This document shows, in pieces, positions 41,334 to 49,339 of a DNA stretch of 64,000 bases. The DNA comes from Microtetraspora sp. NBRC 13810 (GTDB lineage Bacteria > Actinomycetota > Actinomycetes > Streptosporangiales > Streptosporangiaceae). Each line of letters begins with the position of its first letter. Positions within the stretch are counted from its first letter, which is position 1. The notes beneath the pieces are model-generated. The model ran no database searches and was not told where the DNA came from. It was given only the letters and a program-made list of their open reading frames with translations. Where the stretch lies: NCBI RefSeq assembly GCF_030268685.1, contig NZ_BSRQ01000025.1, positions 1 through 64,000 of the forward strand, read 5' to 3'. A program made the translations under genes and the position numbers.

Positions 41334-42248
41334 TCAGAGCGCGCGGGCCCAGATCTCGTCCACGACCTTCCTGCCCGACTCCTGCCCCTCATGCTGCTCG
41401 ATCAGCTCGAATCCCGCGTTCCGGTAGATCCGCCGGGCGCCGGTCAGCTCGGCCCGGGTCCACAGCGTGATCCGGCGGTAGCCGGCTTCCCTGGCGAAAC
41501 GCAGGCACTCACCGACCAGCCGCCCGCCGATGCCCATGCCCCGCGCGGAAGGCTCGACCAGCAGCAACCGGAGCTGGGCCGTCTCCGGCTCCTCGTGCCG
41601 CACGCAGAACAGGCACCCCACCCGCTCGCCGTCCACCTCCGCGATCCAGCAGGCCTCGCGCGCCGGGTCATACCGGGTCGCGAACCCGCCCACGACCCCG
41701 GCCACCAGCCCCTCGAACTCCCGGCCCCAGCCGTACTCCTGGGCGTAGAGGACGCCGTGCCGGTAGACCACCCAGCCGAGGTCGCCGGCGCGCGGCGGCC
41801 GGATCACGTACGGTGCGGCCTGCCGTGGGCCGCCCAGCAGCCGCCGGATCACGGCCATGGCGGAGACGAGGCGCGCCCGGTCCTCCGTGGAGAGCTCGGC
41901 CAGCACGTCCTCCAGGTGGGAGACGGCGCGCGCGTCGAGCATGGCGGCGACATCCCGCCCGGCGGCGGTGAGCGCGACGACCTGGCGGCGCGCGTCGGAC
42001 TCGGAACGCTCCCTGGAGAGGAGGCCGTCCTGCTCCATCCGGGCGAGCATCCGGCTGAGGTAGCCGCCGTCGAGGTCGAGCAGCAGCCGCAGGTCGGCGG
42101 CGTCCATCCGGTCACGCCGGCCCAGCTCGTACAGCACCCTGGCCTCGGTCAGCGAGTAGGACGTGTCGTGCATGCCGGCCTGGAGGACGCCGATCACCCC
42201 CGTGTAGAAGCGGTTGAACTCCCGGATCGCGGCCACATGAGGGTCCAC
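41334..42248 (-). CDS. MarR-GNAT fusion (regulator/acetyltransferase)
   Basis: This 304-residue protein joins an N-terminal MarR winged helix (about residues 5-140: SLTEARVLYELGRRDRMDAADLRLLLDLDGGYLSRMLARMEQDGLLSRERSESDARRQVVALTAAG) to a C-terminal GNAT acetyltransferase (about 155-300: QLRLLLVEPSARGMGIGGRLVGECLRFAREAGYRRITLWTRAEL..., the acetyl-CoA motif R-x-x-G-x-G). Such fusions are common in actinomycetes; the acetylated substrate is unknown. GTG 42248 is preceded by GAGGAG. It is divergent from the esterase gene, with an inverted repeat between them. Confidence 0.9.
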   Translation of the reverse strand: MDPHVAAIREFNRFYTGVIGVLQAGMHDTSYSLTEARVLYELGRRDRMDAADLRLLLDLDGGYLSRMLARMEQDGLLSRERSESDARRQVVALTAAGRDVAAMLDARAVSHLEDVLAELSTEDRARLVSAMAVIRRLLGGPRQAAPYVIRPPRAGDLGWVVYRHGVLYAQEYGWGREFEGLVAGVVGGFATRYDPAREACWIAEVDGERVGCLFCVRHEEPETAQLRLLLVEPSARGMGIGGRLVGECLRFAREAGYRRITLWTRAELTGARRIYRNAGFELIEQHEGQESGRKVVDEIWARAL

Positions 42249-42271
42249 CCTTGACTCCTCCAAGCAATTCG

Positions 42272-42284
42272 TTGACTGCGTCAA
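42272..42284. promoter_or_regulatory. Inverted repeat TTGAC-TGC-GTCAA (MarR operator candidate)
   Basis: Perfect 5-bp arms at 42272-42276 and 42280-42284 lie 24 bp upstream of the MarR-GNAT start and 63 bp upstream of the esterase start. MarR-type operators are often palindromes of this size, so control of both divergent genes is plausible. Confidence 0.45.
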
Positions 42285-42347
42285 GGATATACCGCTCGCC
42301 ATAACGGGCGGAATGGGCCAAAGTGATGGAAAGCGATTGGAGATGCC

Positions 42348-43328
42348 TTGCCCCTGTTCGACATGCCTCTGGAGCGGCTGCGCGACTACCGTCCCGACCG
42401 CGCGGAACCGGCCGACTTCGACGACTTCTGGAAGCGCACCCTCACCGAGGCGGAGGCGTTCGACCTCGCCGCCGAGTTCACGCCGCGTGACTCGGCGCTG
42501 GCCGGCGTCGAGGTCTACGACACCGCGTTCGCCGGCTGGCGCGGCCACCGGATCAACGCCTGGTTCCTGCTGCCGCGCGGCGCGGACGGGCCGCTGCCGT
42601 GCGTGGTCCACTTCATCGGCTACGGAGGAGGGCGCGGGTTCCCGCACGACCACCTGGTGTGGCCGGCCGCCGGGTACGCGGCGCTCGTGGTGGACACCCG
42701 GGGCCAGGGCGGCGCCAGCCCGGAGCGTCCCGGCGCCACCGCCGACCCGGACGGCGGCGACTTCGCCCAGGCGCCGGGCATGATGACCAGGGGCGTCCTC
42801 GACCCGGAGACCTACTACTACCGGCGGGTCTTCGCCGACGCGGCCAGGGCGGTGGACGTGGCCGCCGCCCATCCCGCGATCGACCCCACCCGCATCGCCG
42901 TACAGGGTGCCAGCCAGGGCGGCGGCATCGCGCAGGCCGTCGCGGCGCTGCGGCCCTCGGTGTCGGCCGCGCTGATCGACGTGCCGTTCCTCACCCACTT
43001 CCGGCGCGCCGTCGAGATCACCGACGCCGACCCCTACCAGGAGATCGTCCGCTTCCTGACCAGCCAGCGGCTGGCGGAGGAGCGGGTGTTCCGCACGCTG
43101 TCCTACTTCGACGGGGTCAACTTCGCCGCCCGCGGCACCGTGCCCGCGCTCTACTCGGTCGCGCTGATGGACCTGATCTGCCCGCCGTCCACGGTGTTCG
43201 CCGCCTACAACCACTGGACGGGTCCGAAAGAGATAGCGGTGTGGCCATGGAACGGCCACGAGGGCGGGGGCGGGGAGCAGCGCGAGCGTCAGCTCCGCTA
43301 CCTTCGCGAGTTGTGGCTACGAGACTGA
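42348..43328 (+). CDS. Acetylxylan esterase / cephalosporin-C deacetylase family (AXE1)
   Basis: This 326-residue alpha/beta-hydrolase deacetylates sugars or related acetyl esters. AXE1 marks are visible: RINAWFLLPRGADGPLPCVVHFIGYGGGRG near residue 70, the DTRGQGG segment (VVDTRGQGGASPERPG), the nucleophile IAVQGASQGGGIA near 187 and the catalytic His in WPWNGHEGGGGEQ near 310. The TTG at 42348 has GGAG 6 bp upstream. No signal peptide, so it acts inside the cell. Its last 16 bp overlap the lactonase gene. Confidence 0.92.
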   Translation: MPLFDMPLERLRDYRPDRAEPADFDDFWKRTLTEAEAFDLAAEFTPRDSALAGVEVYDTAFAGWRGHRINAWFLLPRGADGPLPCVVHFIGYGGGRGFPHDHLVWPAAGYAALVVDTRGQGGASPERPGATADPDGGDFAQAPGMMTRGVLDPETYYYRRVFADAARAVDVAAAHPAIDPTRIAVQGASQGGGIAQAVAALRPSVSAALIDVPFLTHFRRAVEITDADPYQEIVRFLTSQRLAEERVFRTLSYFDGVNFAARGTVPALYSVALMDLICPPSTVFAAYNHWTGPKEIAVWPWNGHEGGGGEQRERQLRYLRELWLRD

Positions 43329-44308
43329 TCCTCATCGGCGGTTACACGCCGGACACCGGCGGCACGGGCTCGGGCGTCACCGTGGTGCGCGCCGACCCCG
43401 GCGGCGGGCTCACCGAGCTCGCCGCCACGCCCGCGTCCGGCCCGTCCTTCCTGGCCCGGCACCCGCGCCTGCCGGTGCTCTACGCGGTGGGGGAGAGTGA
43501 GGAGGGCACCGTGGCCTGCTTCGACCGCGGGCCGGGCGGCGCCCTCGCCGAGGCCGGGCGGCGGCCGACCGGCGGCTCCTATCCGTGCCATGTGGCGGTG
43601 GACCCGCGGGGCCGCTGGCTGGTCGTCGCCAACTACGGCGACGGCACGCTGAGCGCGCACCGCCTCGACGCGCAGGGCCGGCCGGGCGAGCCCGAGCCGT
43701 TCCGGCACACCGGGAGCGGCCCCGACCCGGCCAGGCAGGAGGGCCCGCACGCCCACCAGGCGGTCTTCGGCCCCGACGGCACGCTCTACCAGAGCGACCT
43801 CGGCACCGACGAGATCCGCCGCTACCTCGTCGCGGACGAGATCACCCTGCACCCGGACGGCCCGGTACGGCTGGCGCCGGGCATGGGCCCGCGGCACTTC
43901 GCCCGGAGCGGCGGCCACTGGTACGTCACCGGCGAACTCGACGGCACCGTGGCCGTCTACGACGACTCCTGGACCGAGCTGAACCGCGTCCGGGCCAGCT
44001 CCTCCGCCGCCGAGAACGCCCCGTCCCACCTGGAGGCGTCGGCGGACGGCCGGTACGTCTACGTGGCCAACCGGGGCCCCGACACCGTCACCGTGCTGTC
44101 CGCGCCCGGCCTGGAGCGGGTGGCCGAGGTGAGCTGCGGCGGCGACTGGCCCCGCCACTTCGCGATCCTCGGCGACCACATGTACGTGGCCTGCCAGCGC
44201 TCGGACGAGGTGACCGCGCTGCCGCTGGCGGACGGCGTGCCCACCGCCCCGGCCGCGACGTTCGCCACCGGCAGCCCGTCCTGCGTGCTGCCCGTCCCGG
44301 ACTTCTGA
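43313..44308 (+). CDS. Lactonase family protein (6-phosphogluconolactonase-like beta-propeller)
   Basis: This 331-residue seven-bladed propeller belongs to PF10282 (LILIGGYTPDTGGTGSGVTVV, SYPCHVAVDPRGRWLVVANYGDGTLSAHRLD, GPHAHQAVFGPDGTLYQSDLGTDEIRRYL, ENAPSHLEASADGRYVYVANRGPDTVTVL, GGDWPRHFAI). Members hydrolyse 6-phosphogluconolactone or other lactones. GTG 43313 lies inside the 3' end of the esterase gene, which shows coupling. A sugar substrate is plausible from the neighbour, but the exact lactone is not clear. Confidence 0.9.
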   Translation: MATRLILIGGYTPDTGGTGSGVTVVRADPGGGLTELAATPASGPSFLARHPRLPVLYAVGESEEGTVACFDRGPGGALAEAGRRPTGGSYPCHVAVDPRGRWLVVANYGDGTLSAHRLDAQGRPGEPEPFRHTGSGPDPARQEGPHAHQAVFGPDGTLYQSDLGTDEIRRYLVADEITLHPDGPVRLAPGMGPRHFARSGGHWYVTGELDGTVAVYDDSWTELNRVRASSSAAENAPSHLEASADGRYVYVANRGPDTVTVLSAPGLERVAEVSCGGDWPRHFAILGDHMYVACQRSDEVTALPLADGVPTAPAATFATGSPSCVLPVPDF

Positions 44309-44359
44309 GCCGCCCGGGGGTCGTCGCCGCGATACCACATGATCGGGAACACGCGTGCT

Positions 44360-44375
44360 GATGGTCTAGACCATT
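44360..44375. promoter_or_regulatory. DasR-type (dre-like) palindrome upstream of pfkA
   Basis: GATGGTCTAGACCATT holds a perfect 14-bp palindrome (44361-44374) whose central 12 bases TGGTCTAGACCA equal the core of the DasR/GntR consensus ACTGGTCTAGACCAGT as I know it; 13 of 16 positions match. It lies 112 bp upstream of the phosphofructokinase gene, so control by a GlcNAc-sensing DasR protein encoded elsewhere is inferred. Confidence 0.6.
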
Positions 44376-44486
44376 GACCTCGGCTCGGGCAGAATGCGTG
44401 GGGTCGGCAGGGGGAAGAACGTCCCCTGGCGGTGCTATCGCCTCACAAGAAGTCTGGCTGTGTAACCCCATCGGGAGGAACTCGCC

Positions 44487-45512
44487 ATGCGTATTGGAGT
44501 GCTCACCGGCGGCGGCGACTGCCCCGGCCTCAATGCCGTCATCAGGGCGGCGGTCCGCAAGGGCACCACTGTCTACGGTCATGAGTTCATCGGATTCCGC
44601 GACGGCTGGCGAGGCCCCCTGGAGGGCGACACCATGCCGTTGGACGTCCAGGCGGTGCGCGGCATCCTGCCGCGCGGCGGCACGATCCTGGGCTCTTCCC
44701 GCACCAACCCGTTGAAGATCGAGGACGGTGTGGAGCGGATCCACACCAACCTGGCCAACTCCGGCGTCGACGCGCTCATCGCGATCGGCGGCGAGGACAC
44801 CCTCGGCGTCGCGAAGAAGCTCTTCGACCGGGGCGTGAAGGTCGTCGGCGTGCCGAAGACGATCGACAACGACCTCGGCGCCACCGACTACACCTTCGGC
44901 TTCGACACCGCGGTCAACATCGCGATGGAGGCGATCGACCGGCTGCACACCACGGCCGAGTCCCACCACCGCGCGCTCATCTGCGAGGTCATGGGCCGGC
45001 ACGCGGGCTGGATCGCGTTGCACGCGGGCATGGCCGCCGGCGCCAACGTCATCCTGATCCCGGAGAAGCCCTTCGACATCGACCGGGTCTGCGCCTACGT
45101 GCAGAGCAGGTTCAAGACCCGCTACGCGCCGATCATCGTGGTCGCCGAGGGCGCCCACCCGCTGGAGGGCCAGATGGCCCTGCAGAACGGCGAGCTCGAC
45201 GCCTTCGGGCACGTCCGGCTCGGCGGCATCGGCGAGTCGCTGGCCAGGGAGATCGAGAAGCGCACCGGTTCCGAGGCCCGCACCACCGTCCTCGGCCACA
45301 TCCAGCGCGGCGGCACGCCGACCGCCTTCGACCGCGTCCTCGCCACCCGCTTCGGCCTCCAGGCGATCGACGCCGTGCACGCCGGCGACTTCGGCAAGAT
45401 GGTCGCCCTGCAGCGGACCGAGATCGTCCGGGTCGGCCTGGACGAGGCCACCAGGGAGCTCAAGACGGTCCCGGTCTCCCGCTACGAGGAGGCCGAGGTC
45501 TTCTTCGGCTAG
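44487..45512 (+). CDS. pfkA: 6-phosphofructokinase, residues of the PPi-dependent type
   Basis: This 341-residue enzyme phosphorylates fructose 6-phosphate in glycolysis. Start MRIGVLTGGGDCPGLNAVIRAAV, catalytic PKTIDNDL near residue 125, MGRHAGWIA near 170 and HIQRGGTPTAFDR near 275 are typical. At the phosphoryl-donor site the sequence is IGGEDTLG and VPKTIDND: Asp at the position of E. coli Gly104 and Lys at that of Gly124. In characterised enzymes such as that of Amycolatopsis methanolica this pair goes with use of PPi rather than ATP. ATG follows GGGAGGA. A dre-like site lies upstream and a hairpin downstream. Confidence 0.95.
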   Translation: MRIGVLTGGGDCPGLNAVIRAAVRKGTTVYGHEFIGFRDGWRGPLEGDTMPLDVQAVRGILPRGGTILGSSRTNPLKIEDGVERIHTNLANSGVDALIAIGGEDTLGVAKKLFDRGVKVVGVPKTIDNDLGATDYTFGFDTAVNIAMEAIDRLHTTAESHHRALICEVMGRHAGWIALHAGMAAGANVILIPEKPFDIDRVCAYVQSRFKTRYAPIIVVAEGAHPLEGQMALQNGELDAFGHVRLGGIGESLAREIEKRTGSEARTTVLGHIQRGGTPTAFDRVLATRFGLQAIDAVHAGDFGKMVALQRTEIVRVGLDEATRELKTVPVSRYEEAEVFFG

Positions 45513-45572
45513 ACCTTCCCCGGCGTCCCTCTTCGGCCGCGCCGCCGTACGGCGGATCCGGACCTCCTCCGG

Positions 45573-45616
45573 GTACGGCCTGCGCCCCCGGCACGGGCGG
45601 GCGGCGCAGGCCGTAC
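45573..45616. terminator. Terminator hairpin after pfkA
   Basis: GTACGGCCTGCGCC (45573-45586) pairs perfectly with GGCGCAGGCCGTAC (45603-45616) around a 16-base loop, 60 bp after the pfkA stop. No U-run follows; the stem is 14 bp. Confidence 0.7.
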
Positions 45617-45797
45617 ATTCCGTGGTCCGGTGCGTGGCCCGGTGCGCAGTCCGGTGCGTGGTCCGGTGGCCGCCGCGCGCCTGCGCCGGTCTCCGGAATC
45701 GGTGCTGTCCGATCCGGACTAAAGTGGCGGGTCACGGCGTTGTCCGGTACGGCTCGGCCGTGCTCGCCGTTCGAACCGTCAGCCGGAGGTAGACAGC

Positions 45798-47021
45798 ATG
45801 CTCTCAGGGACGTCCGAAAAGACCAGGTCCGACCTGGGTGAGCCCTGTGTGCTGCTCAAACTCGGCGAGGTCGTCCTCAAAGGCAAGAACCGCGAGCTGT
45901 TCGAGCGGCGGCTCCAGGCCAACATCAAGGCGGCGCTGAGCGGCTTCGACTTCAAGGCCGACGTGCGGCAGCGGCACGGCGTCATCGCGGTGTTCCTGCC
46001 CGAGGGCACCGACGCCGAGACCGCCGACGCCGTCGCCAGGCGGATTGCCGACGTGCCCGGCCTGGTGTGGATCCACCGCGCCTGGCGGGTCGAGAAGGAC
46101 CCGCAGGCGGTGCTCAAGGCGGCGCTCGCGCTGGTCGAGGGGCGCGAGGAGATCCAGCGCAAGGCGACGTTCGCGGTGCGCTCCCGGCGCAGGGACAAGC
46201 GCTTCCCGCTGCGCTCCAACGAGCTCGACCGGCTCGTCGGCGGCGAGATCAACGACATCTACGGCCTGCCGGTCGACCTGAAGAACCCCGAGCTCACCGT
46301 GCACATCGAGGTGGACAGGGACGAGGTGTTCGTCTTCACCGACGGCATCCCCGGCCACGGCGGCCTGCCGGTCGGCACCAGCGGCCGGGCGCTGGTGCTG
46401 ATGTCCGGCGGCATCGACTCGCCGGTCGCCGCCTACCGGATGATGCGCCGCGGCCTGCGGGTGGACTTCCTGCACTTCTCCGGCATCCCGTTCACCACCT
46501 CCGAGTCCATCTACAAGGCGTACGCCCTGGTGCGGGCGCTGGACCGGTTCCAGGGCAGGTCCCGGCTGTGGGTGGTGCCCTTCGGCAAGGCCCAGCAGTC
46601 GATCAAGGCGTCCGGTCAGGACCGGCTGGCCGTGATCGCCCAGCGCAGGCTCATGCTGAAGACCGCCGAGGAGGTCGCGCACCGCATCCGCGCCGGCGCC
46701 CTGATCACCGGCGACTCGCTCGGCCAGGTCTCCTCCCAGACCCTGCAGAACATCACCGCCCAGGACCACGCGGTCGAGCTGCCCATCCTGCGCCCGCTGA
46801 TCGGCCTGGACAAGACCGAGATCATGGCCGAGGCCCGCCGCATCGGCACCCTGGAGATCTCCGAGCTCCCCGACGAGGACTGCTGCACCCTCCTCGCCCC
46901 CCGCCGCGCCGAGACCCGGGCCAAGATCGAGGACCTCAAGCAGATCGAGAGGCGCCTGGACGCGGAAGACCTCGCCGTCCAGCTGGCCGACTCCCTCCAG
47001 GAGTACAAGCTCGACGCCTGA
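45798..47021 (+). CDS. thiI: tRNA 4-thiouridine / thiazole sulfurtransferase ThiI
   Basis: This 407-residue protein has an N-terminal ferredoxin-like part, a THUMP domain (about residues 70-180: ADVPGLVWIHRAWRVEKD...) and a PP-loop ATPase domain (LVLMSGGIDSPVAAYRMMRRG near 205). It adenylates tRNA U8 for s4U formation and takes part in sulfur transfer to thiamine thiazole. It lacks the C-terminal rhodanese domain of E. coli ThiI, as is usual for the short ThiI form. ATG 45798 follows GGAGGTAGAC. It is separated from the thiS/thiG genes by 16 kb. Confidence 0.95.
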   Translation: MLSGTSEKTRSDLGEPCVLLKLGEVVLKGKNRELFERRLQANIKAALSGFDFKADVRQRHGVIAVFLPEGTDAETADAVARRIADVPGLVWIHRAWRVEKDPQAVLKAALALVEGREEIQRKATFAVRSRRRDKRFPLRSNELDRLVGGEINDIYGLPVDLKNPELTVHIEVDRDEVFVFTDGIPGHGGLPVGTSGRALVLMSGGIDSPVAAYRMMRRGLRVDFLHFSGIPFTTSESIYKAYALVRALDRFQGRSRLWVVPFGKAQQSIKASGQDRLAVIAQRRLMLKTAEEVAHRIRAGALITGDSLGQVSSQTLQNITAQDHAVELPILRPLIGLDKTEIMAEARRIGTLEISELPDEDCCTLLAPRRAETRAKIEDLKQIERRLDAEDLAVQLADSLQEYKLDA

Positions 47022-47033
47022 CCCCGGCGCGGG

Positions 47034-47948
47034 TCAGCGGTAGCCGGTGGTGTCGGCGGGCTTGCCGGCGTCCTGGACCTCGGTTACGTAGCGCCAGGCG
47101 TCGGGCCGGCTGCCGTCCAGGTCGGTGAAGCCGTAGACCTGGGCGAGTTGCCCGCTGGACAGCGACCGGCCGTTCCAGCGGGCGACGTCAGGGTCGCCGG
47201 CGAGCGCCGCGACCGCCCGGCCGACGAAGCGGGTGGTCTCGGAGATGGCGAAATGCGGTTCCCGCTCCAGCGCGTCGCGCCAGCCGGCCTCGGTGACGCC
47301 GAAGTGCTCCAGCATGATCTCCGAGCGCATCCAGCCGGGCGTCAGCGCCACGGCGGTCGCCCCGCGCGGGCCGAGCTCCTCGGCCTGGGCGAAGGCCATC
47401 CGGATCACCGACGTCTTGGCCAGGTCGTAGAAGAAGGAGATGCGGTAGTTGGCGGCGTTGTACTCGGCGGTGCCGTCGGTCATCTCGACGACGAGGCCGC
47501 CCGGGTTCCTCAGCAGCAGCGGCAGGGCGTGGTGGCTGGTGATGATGTGCGTGTCGATCGCCAGGCGCAGGATCCGCAGGCCCTTGTCCAGGGAGTGCTC
47601 CCACAGGGTCTTGTCCCAGCTGAACAGCAGCTCACCGCCCCAGATGTTGTTGACCAGCACGTCCAGGCGTCCTTGCTCGCGTTCGACGCGCTCCACGAGC
47701 GCCCGCACCTGGCCGGGGTCCAGATGGTCCACCTGGACCGCGATGCCGTGACCGCCCGCCGCGGTGACGAGCTCGGCGGTCTCCTCGATGGTCTCGGGCC
47801 GGTCGATCTCCGAGCGCCGCCCCGCGGTGCTGCGTCCGGTGACGTAGACCGTCGCGCCCGCCGCGCCCAGCTCGACCGCGATGCCCCGCCCGGCGCCCCG
47901 GGTACCCCCGGCGACCAGCGCCACCTTGCCCTTCGACGTTTCACTCAT
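47034..47948 (-). CDS. SDR-family oxidoreductase
   Basis: This 304-residue classical SDR has the NAD(P) motif KVALVAGGTRGAGRGIAVELGAAGATVYVTGRS (the Gly-rich loop and a following Arg suggest NADP), NNIWGGE in place of the usual NNAG, and an altered active site around YNAANYRISFFYDLAKTSVIRMA with YRISFFYDLAKTS giving the Tyr-x3-Lys pair. The substrate is unknown. ATG 47948 is the best start; the frame to 47978 is less likely. It converges with thiI (12-bp gap). Confidence 0.88.
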   Translation of the reverse strand: MSETSKGKVALVAGGTRGAGRGIAVELGAAGATVYVTGRSTAGRRSEIDRPETIEETAELVTAAGGHGIAVQVDHLDPGQVRALVERVEREQGRLDVLVNNIWGGELLFSWDKTLWEHSLDKGLRILRLAIDTHIITSHHALPLLLRNPGGLVVEMTDGTAEYNAANYRISFFYDLAKTSVIRMAFAQAEELGPRGATAVALTPGWMRSEIMLEHFGVTEAGWRDALEREPHFAISETTRFVGRAVAALAGDPDVARWNGRSLSSGQLAQVYGFTDLDGSRPDAWRYVTEVQDAGKPADTTGYR

Positions 47949-48016
47949 GCACCAGAAGCTAACGGCGATACCCGACAACGGCTGTCATCTTTTCCCGGCG
48001 TCCGGGTCTGTCCCGC

Positions 48017-48051
48017 GACCGTCCGCGGAGGCGGCCTCTCCGCGGACGGTC
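48017..48051. terminator. Terminator hairpin downstream of aroF
   Basis: A perfect 14-bp stem GACCGTCCGCGGAG (48017-48030) with CTCCGCGGACGGTC (48038-48051) surrounds a 7-base loop. It lies between the aroF stop (minus strand, 70 bp upstream of it) and the SDR start and should end aroF transcripts. Confidence 0.8.
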
Positions 48052-48084
48052 GTCATGCCGGTGGTGCCGGTCAGGCGTTGGCGG

Positions 48085-48129
48085 TCAGGTGGGTCAGGCG
48101 GGTCAGGCGGGTCAGGCGGGTCAGGCGGT
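48085..48129. repeat. Five 9-bp tandem repeats spanning the aroF stop
   Basis: The 9-bp unit tcaggcggg occurs at 48094, 48103 and 48112, with variants at 48085 (tcaggtggg) and 48121 (tcaggcggt). On the minus strand each unit carries an in-frame TGA, so the aroF stop (48121-48123) is followed by four more stops spaced by 9 bp. Confidence 0.9.
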
Positions 48130-49161
48130 GGCGGGCTCGGGGAGGGTGGCGGTGGTGCGGCCGAGGAGCGGGGGGAAGCGGGTCAGGACGTCGGTGAGTT
48201 CCCGCAGGTCGTCCTCGACGAGGGCCTGCGGGCCGTCGCAGAGCGCCTGCTCGGGGTGCGGGTGCACGTCCACGATGACGCCGTCGGCGCCGACCGCGAG
48301 CGCGGCCCGGGACAGCGGGAGCACCAGATCCCTGCTGCCGCCGGAGTGGGACGGGTCGACGATCACCGGGAGGTGGGACAGCCGCTGCGCGACCGGCACC
48401 GCCGAGATGTCCAGCGTGTTGCGGGTGGCGGTCTCGAACGTGCGGATGCCGCGCTCGCACAGCACGATGTCGAGGTTGCCGCGCTGGGCGATGTACTCCG
48501 CCGCCATCAGCCACTCCTCGATGGTGGCGCTCATGCCCCGCTTGAGCATGACCGGCTTGCCCACCGCCCCGACGGCCTGGAGCAACGCGAAGTTCTGCGC
48601 GTTGCGGGTGCCCACCTGGAGCATGTCCGCGTACGACGCGACGAGTTCCACGTCGTGCGCGTCCACCACCTCGGTGACCACCGGCAGCCCGGTCTCGGCG
48701 CGCACGTCGGCCAGGATGCGCAGCCCGGCCTCACCGAGCCCCTGGAAGGCGTACGGCGAGGTACGCGGCTTGAAGGCGCCGCCGCGCAGCAGGGTCGCGC
48801 CGGCCGCCCGCGCCATCCGGGCCGCCTCCAGCGTCTGCTCGGGCGTCTCCACCGCGCACGGCCCGGCGATCAGCGTCACGGTGTCCGGGCCGATCGGCAC
48901 GCCGCCGACCGTGACCGTCGACCGCACCGGATGGTTCTCCCTGCTCACCAGCTTGTAAGGGGTGGAGACCCGGATCACGTCGGCCACTCCCGGCATGCCC
49001 CGCAGGTTCAGTGTGCCGAACTGCGCGACGTCGCCGACCAGGCCGATGATCGTGCGGCTGACGCCGCGGCTGACGAACGCGTCGCCGCCGGCCGCGGCGA
49101 CCAGCGCCACTATGGACTCGGTGTCCTCCTGGGTGGCCTCTGGGCCCAAGACGATGACCAT
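48121..49161 (-). CDS. aroF: 3-deoxy-7-phosphoheptulonate (DAHP) synthase, type I-beta
   Basis: This 346-residue enzyme condenses PEP and erythrose 4-phosphate, the first step of aromatic amino-acid synthesis. It has an N-terminal ferredoxin-like regulatory domain (residues 1-70, MVIVLGPEATQEDTESIVALVAAAGGDAF...) as in Thermotoga-type enzymes, and a barrel with LIAGPCAVETPEQ, LLRGGAFKPRTSPYAFQGLGEAGL, LLKRGMSATIEEWLMAAEYI, CERGIRTFE and VIVDPSHSGG. The conserved metal Cys (GPCAVE) and KPRTSP motif are present. ATG 49161 follows AAGGAGAA. Upstream on the same strand are a strong hairpin (49209-49241) and an aromatic leader peptide (49257-49331). Confidence 0.95.
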   Translation of the reverse strand: MVIVLGPEATQEDTESIVALVAAAGGDAFVSRGVSRTIIGLVGDVAQFGTLNLRGMPGVADVIRVSTPYKLVSRENHPVRSTVTVGGVPIGPDTVTLIAGPCAVETPEQTLEAARMARAAGATLLRGGAFKPRTSPYAFQGLGEAGLRILADVRAETGLPVVTEVVDAHDVELVASYADMLQVGTRNAQNFALLQAVGAVGKPVMLKRGMSATIEEWLMAAEYIAQRGNLDIVLCERGIRTFETATRNTLDISAVPVAQRLSHLPVIVDPSHSGGSRDLVLPLSRAALAVGADGVIVDVHPHPEQALCDGPQALVEDDLRELTDVLTRFPPLLGRTTATLPEPATA

Positions 49162-49208
49162 GAGCTGTTCTCCTTGAGTGCGGTTCGGGATGGGTGGGCG
49201 GAAACGCA

Positions 49209-49241
49209 GAAGGCCCCGGGTCCGCAGGACCCGGGGCCTTC
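49209..49241 (-). terminator. Attenuator hairpin in the aroF leader
   Basis: On the minus strand GAAGGCCCCGGGTCC (49241-49227) pairs perfectly with GGACCCGGGGCCTTC (49223-49209) around TGC: a 15-bp stem with a 3-base loop, 16 bases after the leader-peptide stop and 48 bases before the aroF ATG. The following GCGTTTCC is only weakly U-rich. The leader segment GGACCC (49298-49293) is identical to the start of the 3' arm and can pair with GGGTCC (49232-49227) of the 5' arm, giving an antiterminator. Confidence 0.8.
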
Positions 49242-49256
49242 TCGATCGCCTGGCTG

Positions 49257-49331
49257 TCAGCGCAGCATCTGGGGGCGAACGGTCCGACCTAGGGGTCCGT
49301 CGCCATACCAAAACCAGAACACTGTACGCAT
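49257..49331 (-). CDS. aroF leader peptide with Phe-Trp-Phe-Trp-Tyr
   Basis: This 24-residue frame reads MRTVFWFWYGDGPLGRTV and ends RPQMLR, then TGA (49259-49257). Five of residues 5-9 are aromatic (TTC TGG TTT TGG TAT), which by chance is most improbable, and the frame stops 15 bases before the attenuator hairpin of the DAHP synthase gene. A ribosome stalled at these codons for lack of charged Phe-, Trp- or Tyr-tRNA would leave GGACCC free to sequester the 5' arm of the hairpin. No Shine-Dalgarno is visible, but a -10-like TAGCAT ends 8 bases before the ATG, so translation may be leaderless, as for several actinomycete leader peptides. Confidence 0.8.
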   Translation of the reverse strand: MRTVFWFWYGDGPLGRTVRPQMLR

Positions 49332-49339
49332 CGGGGCCC

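Noticed and set aside
45765-45780. tRNA-like GTTCGAACC motif
   Set aside because: The surrounding bases do not form an acceptor stem or anticodon arm; it lies just in front of thiI.
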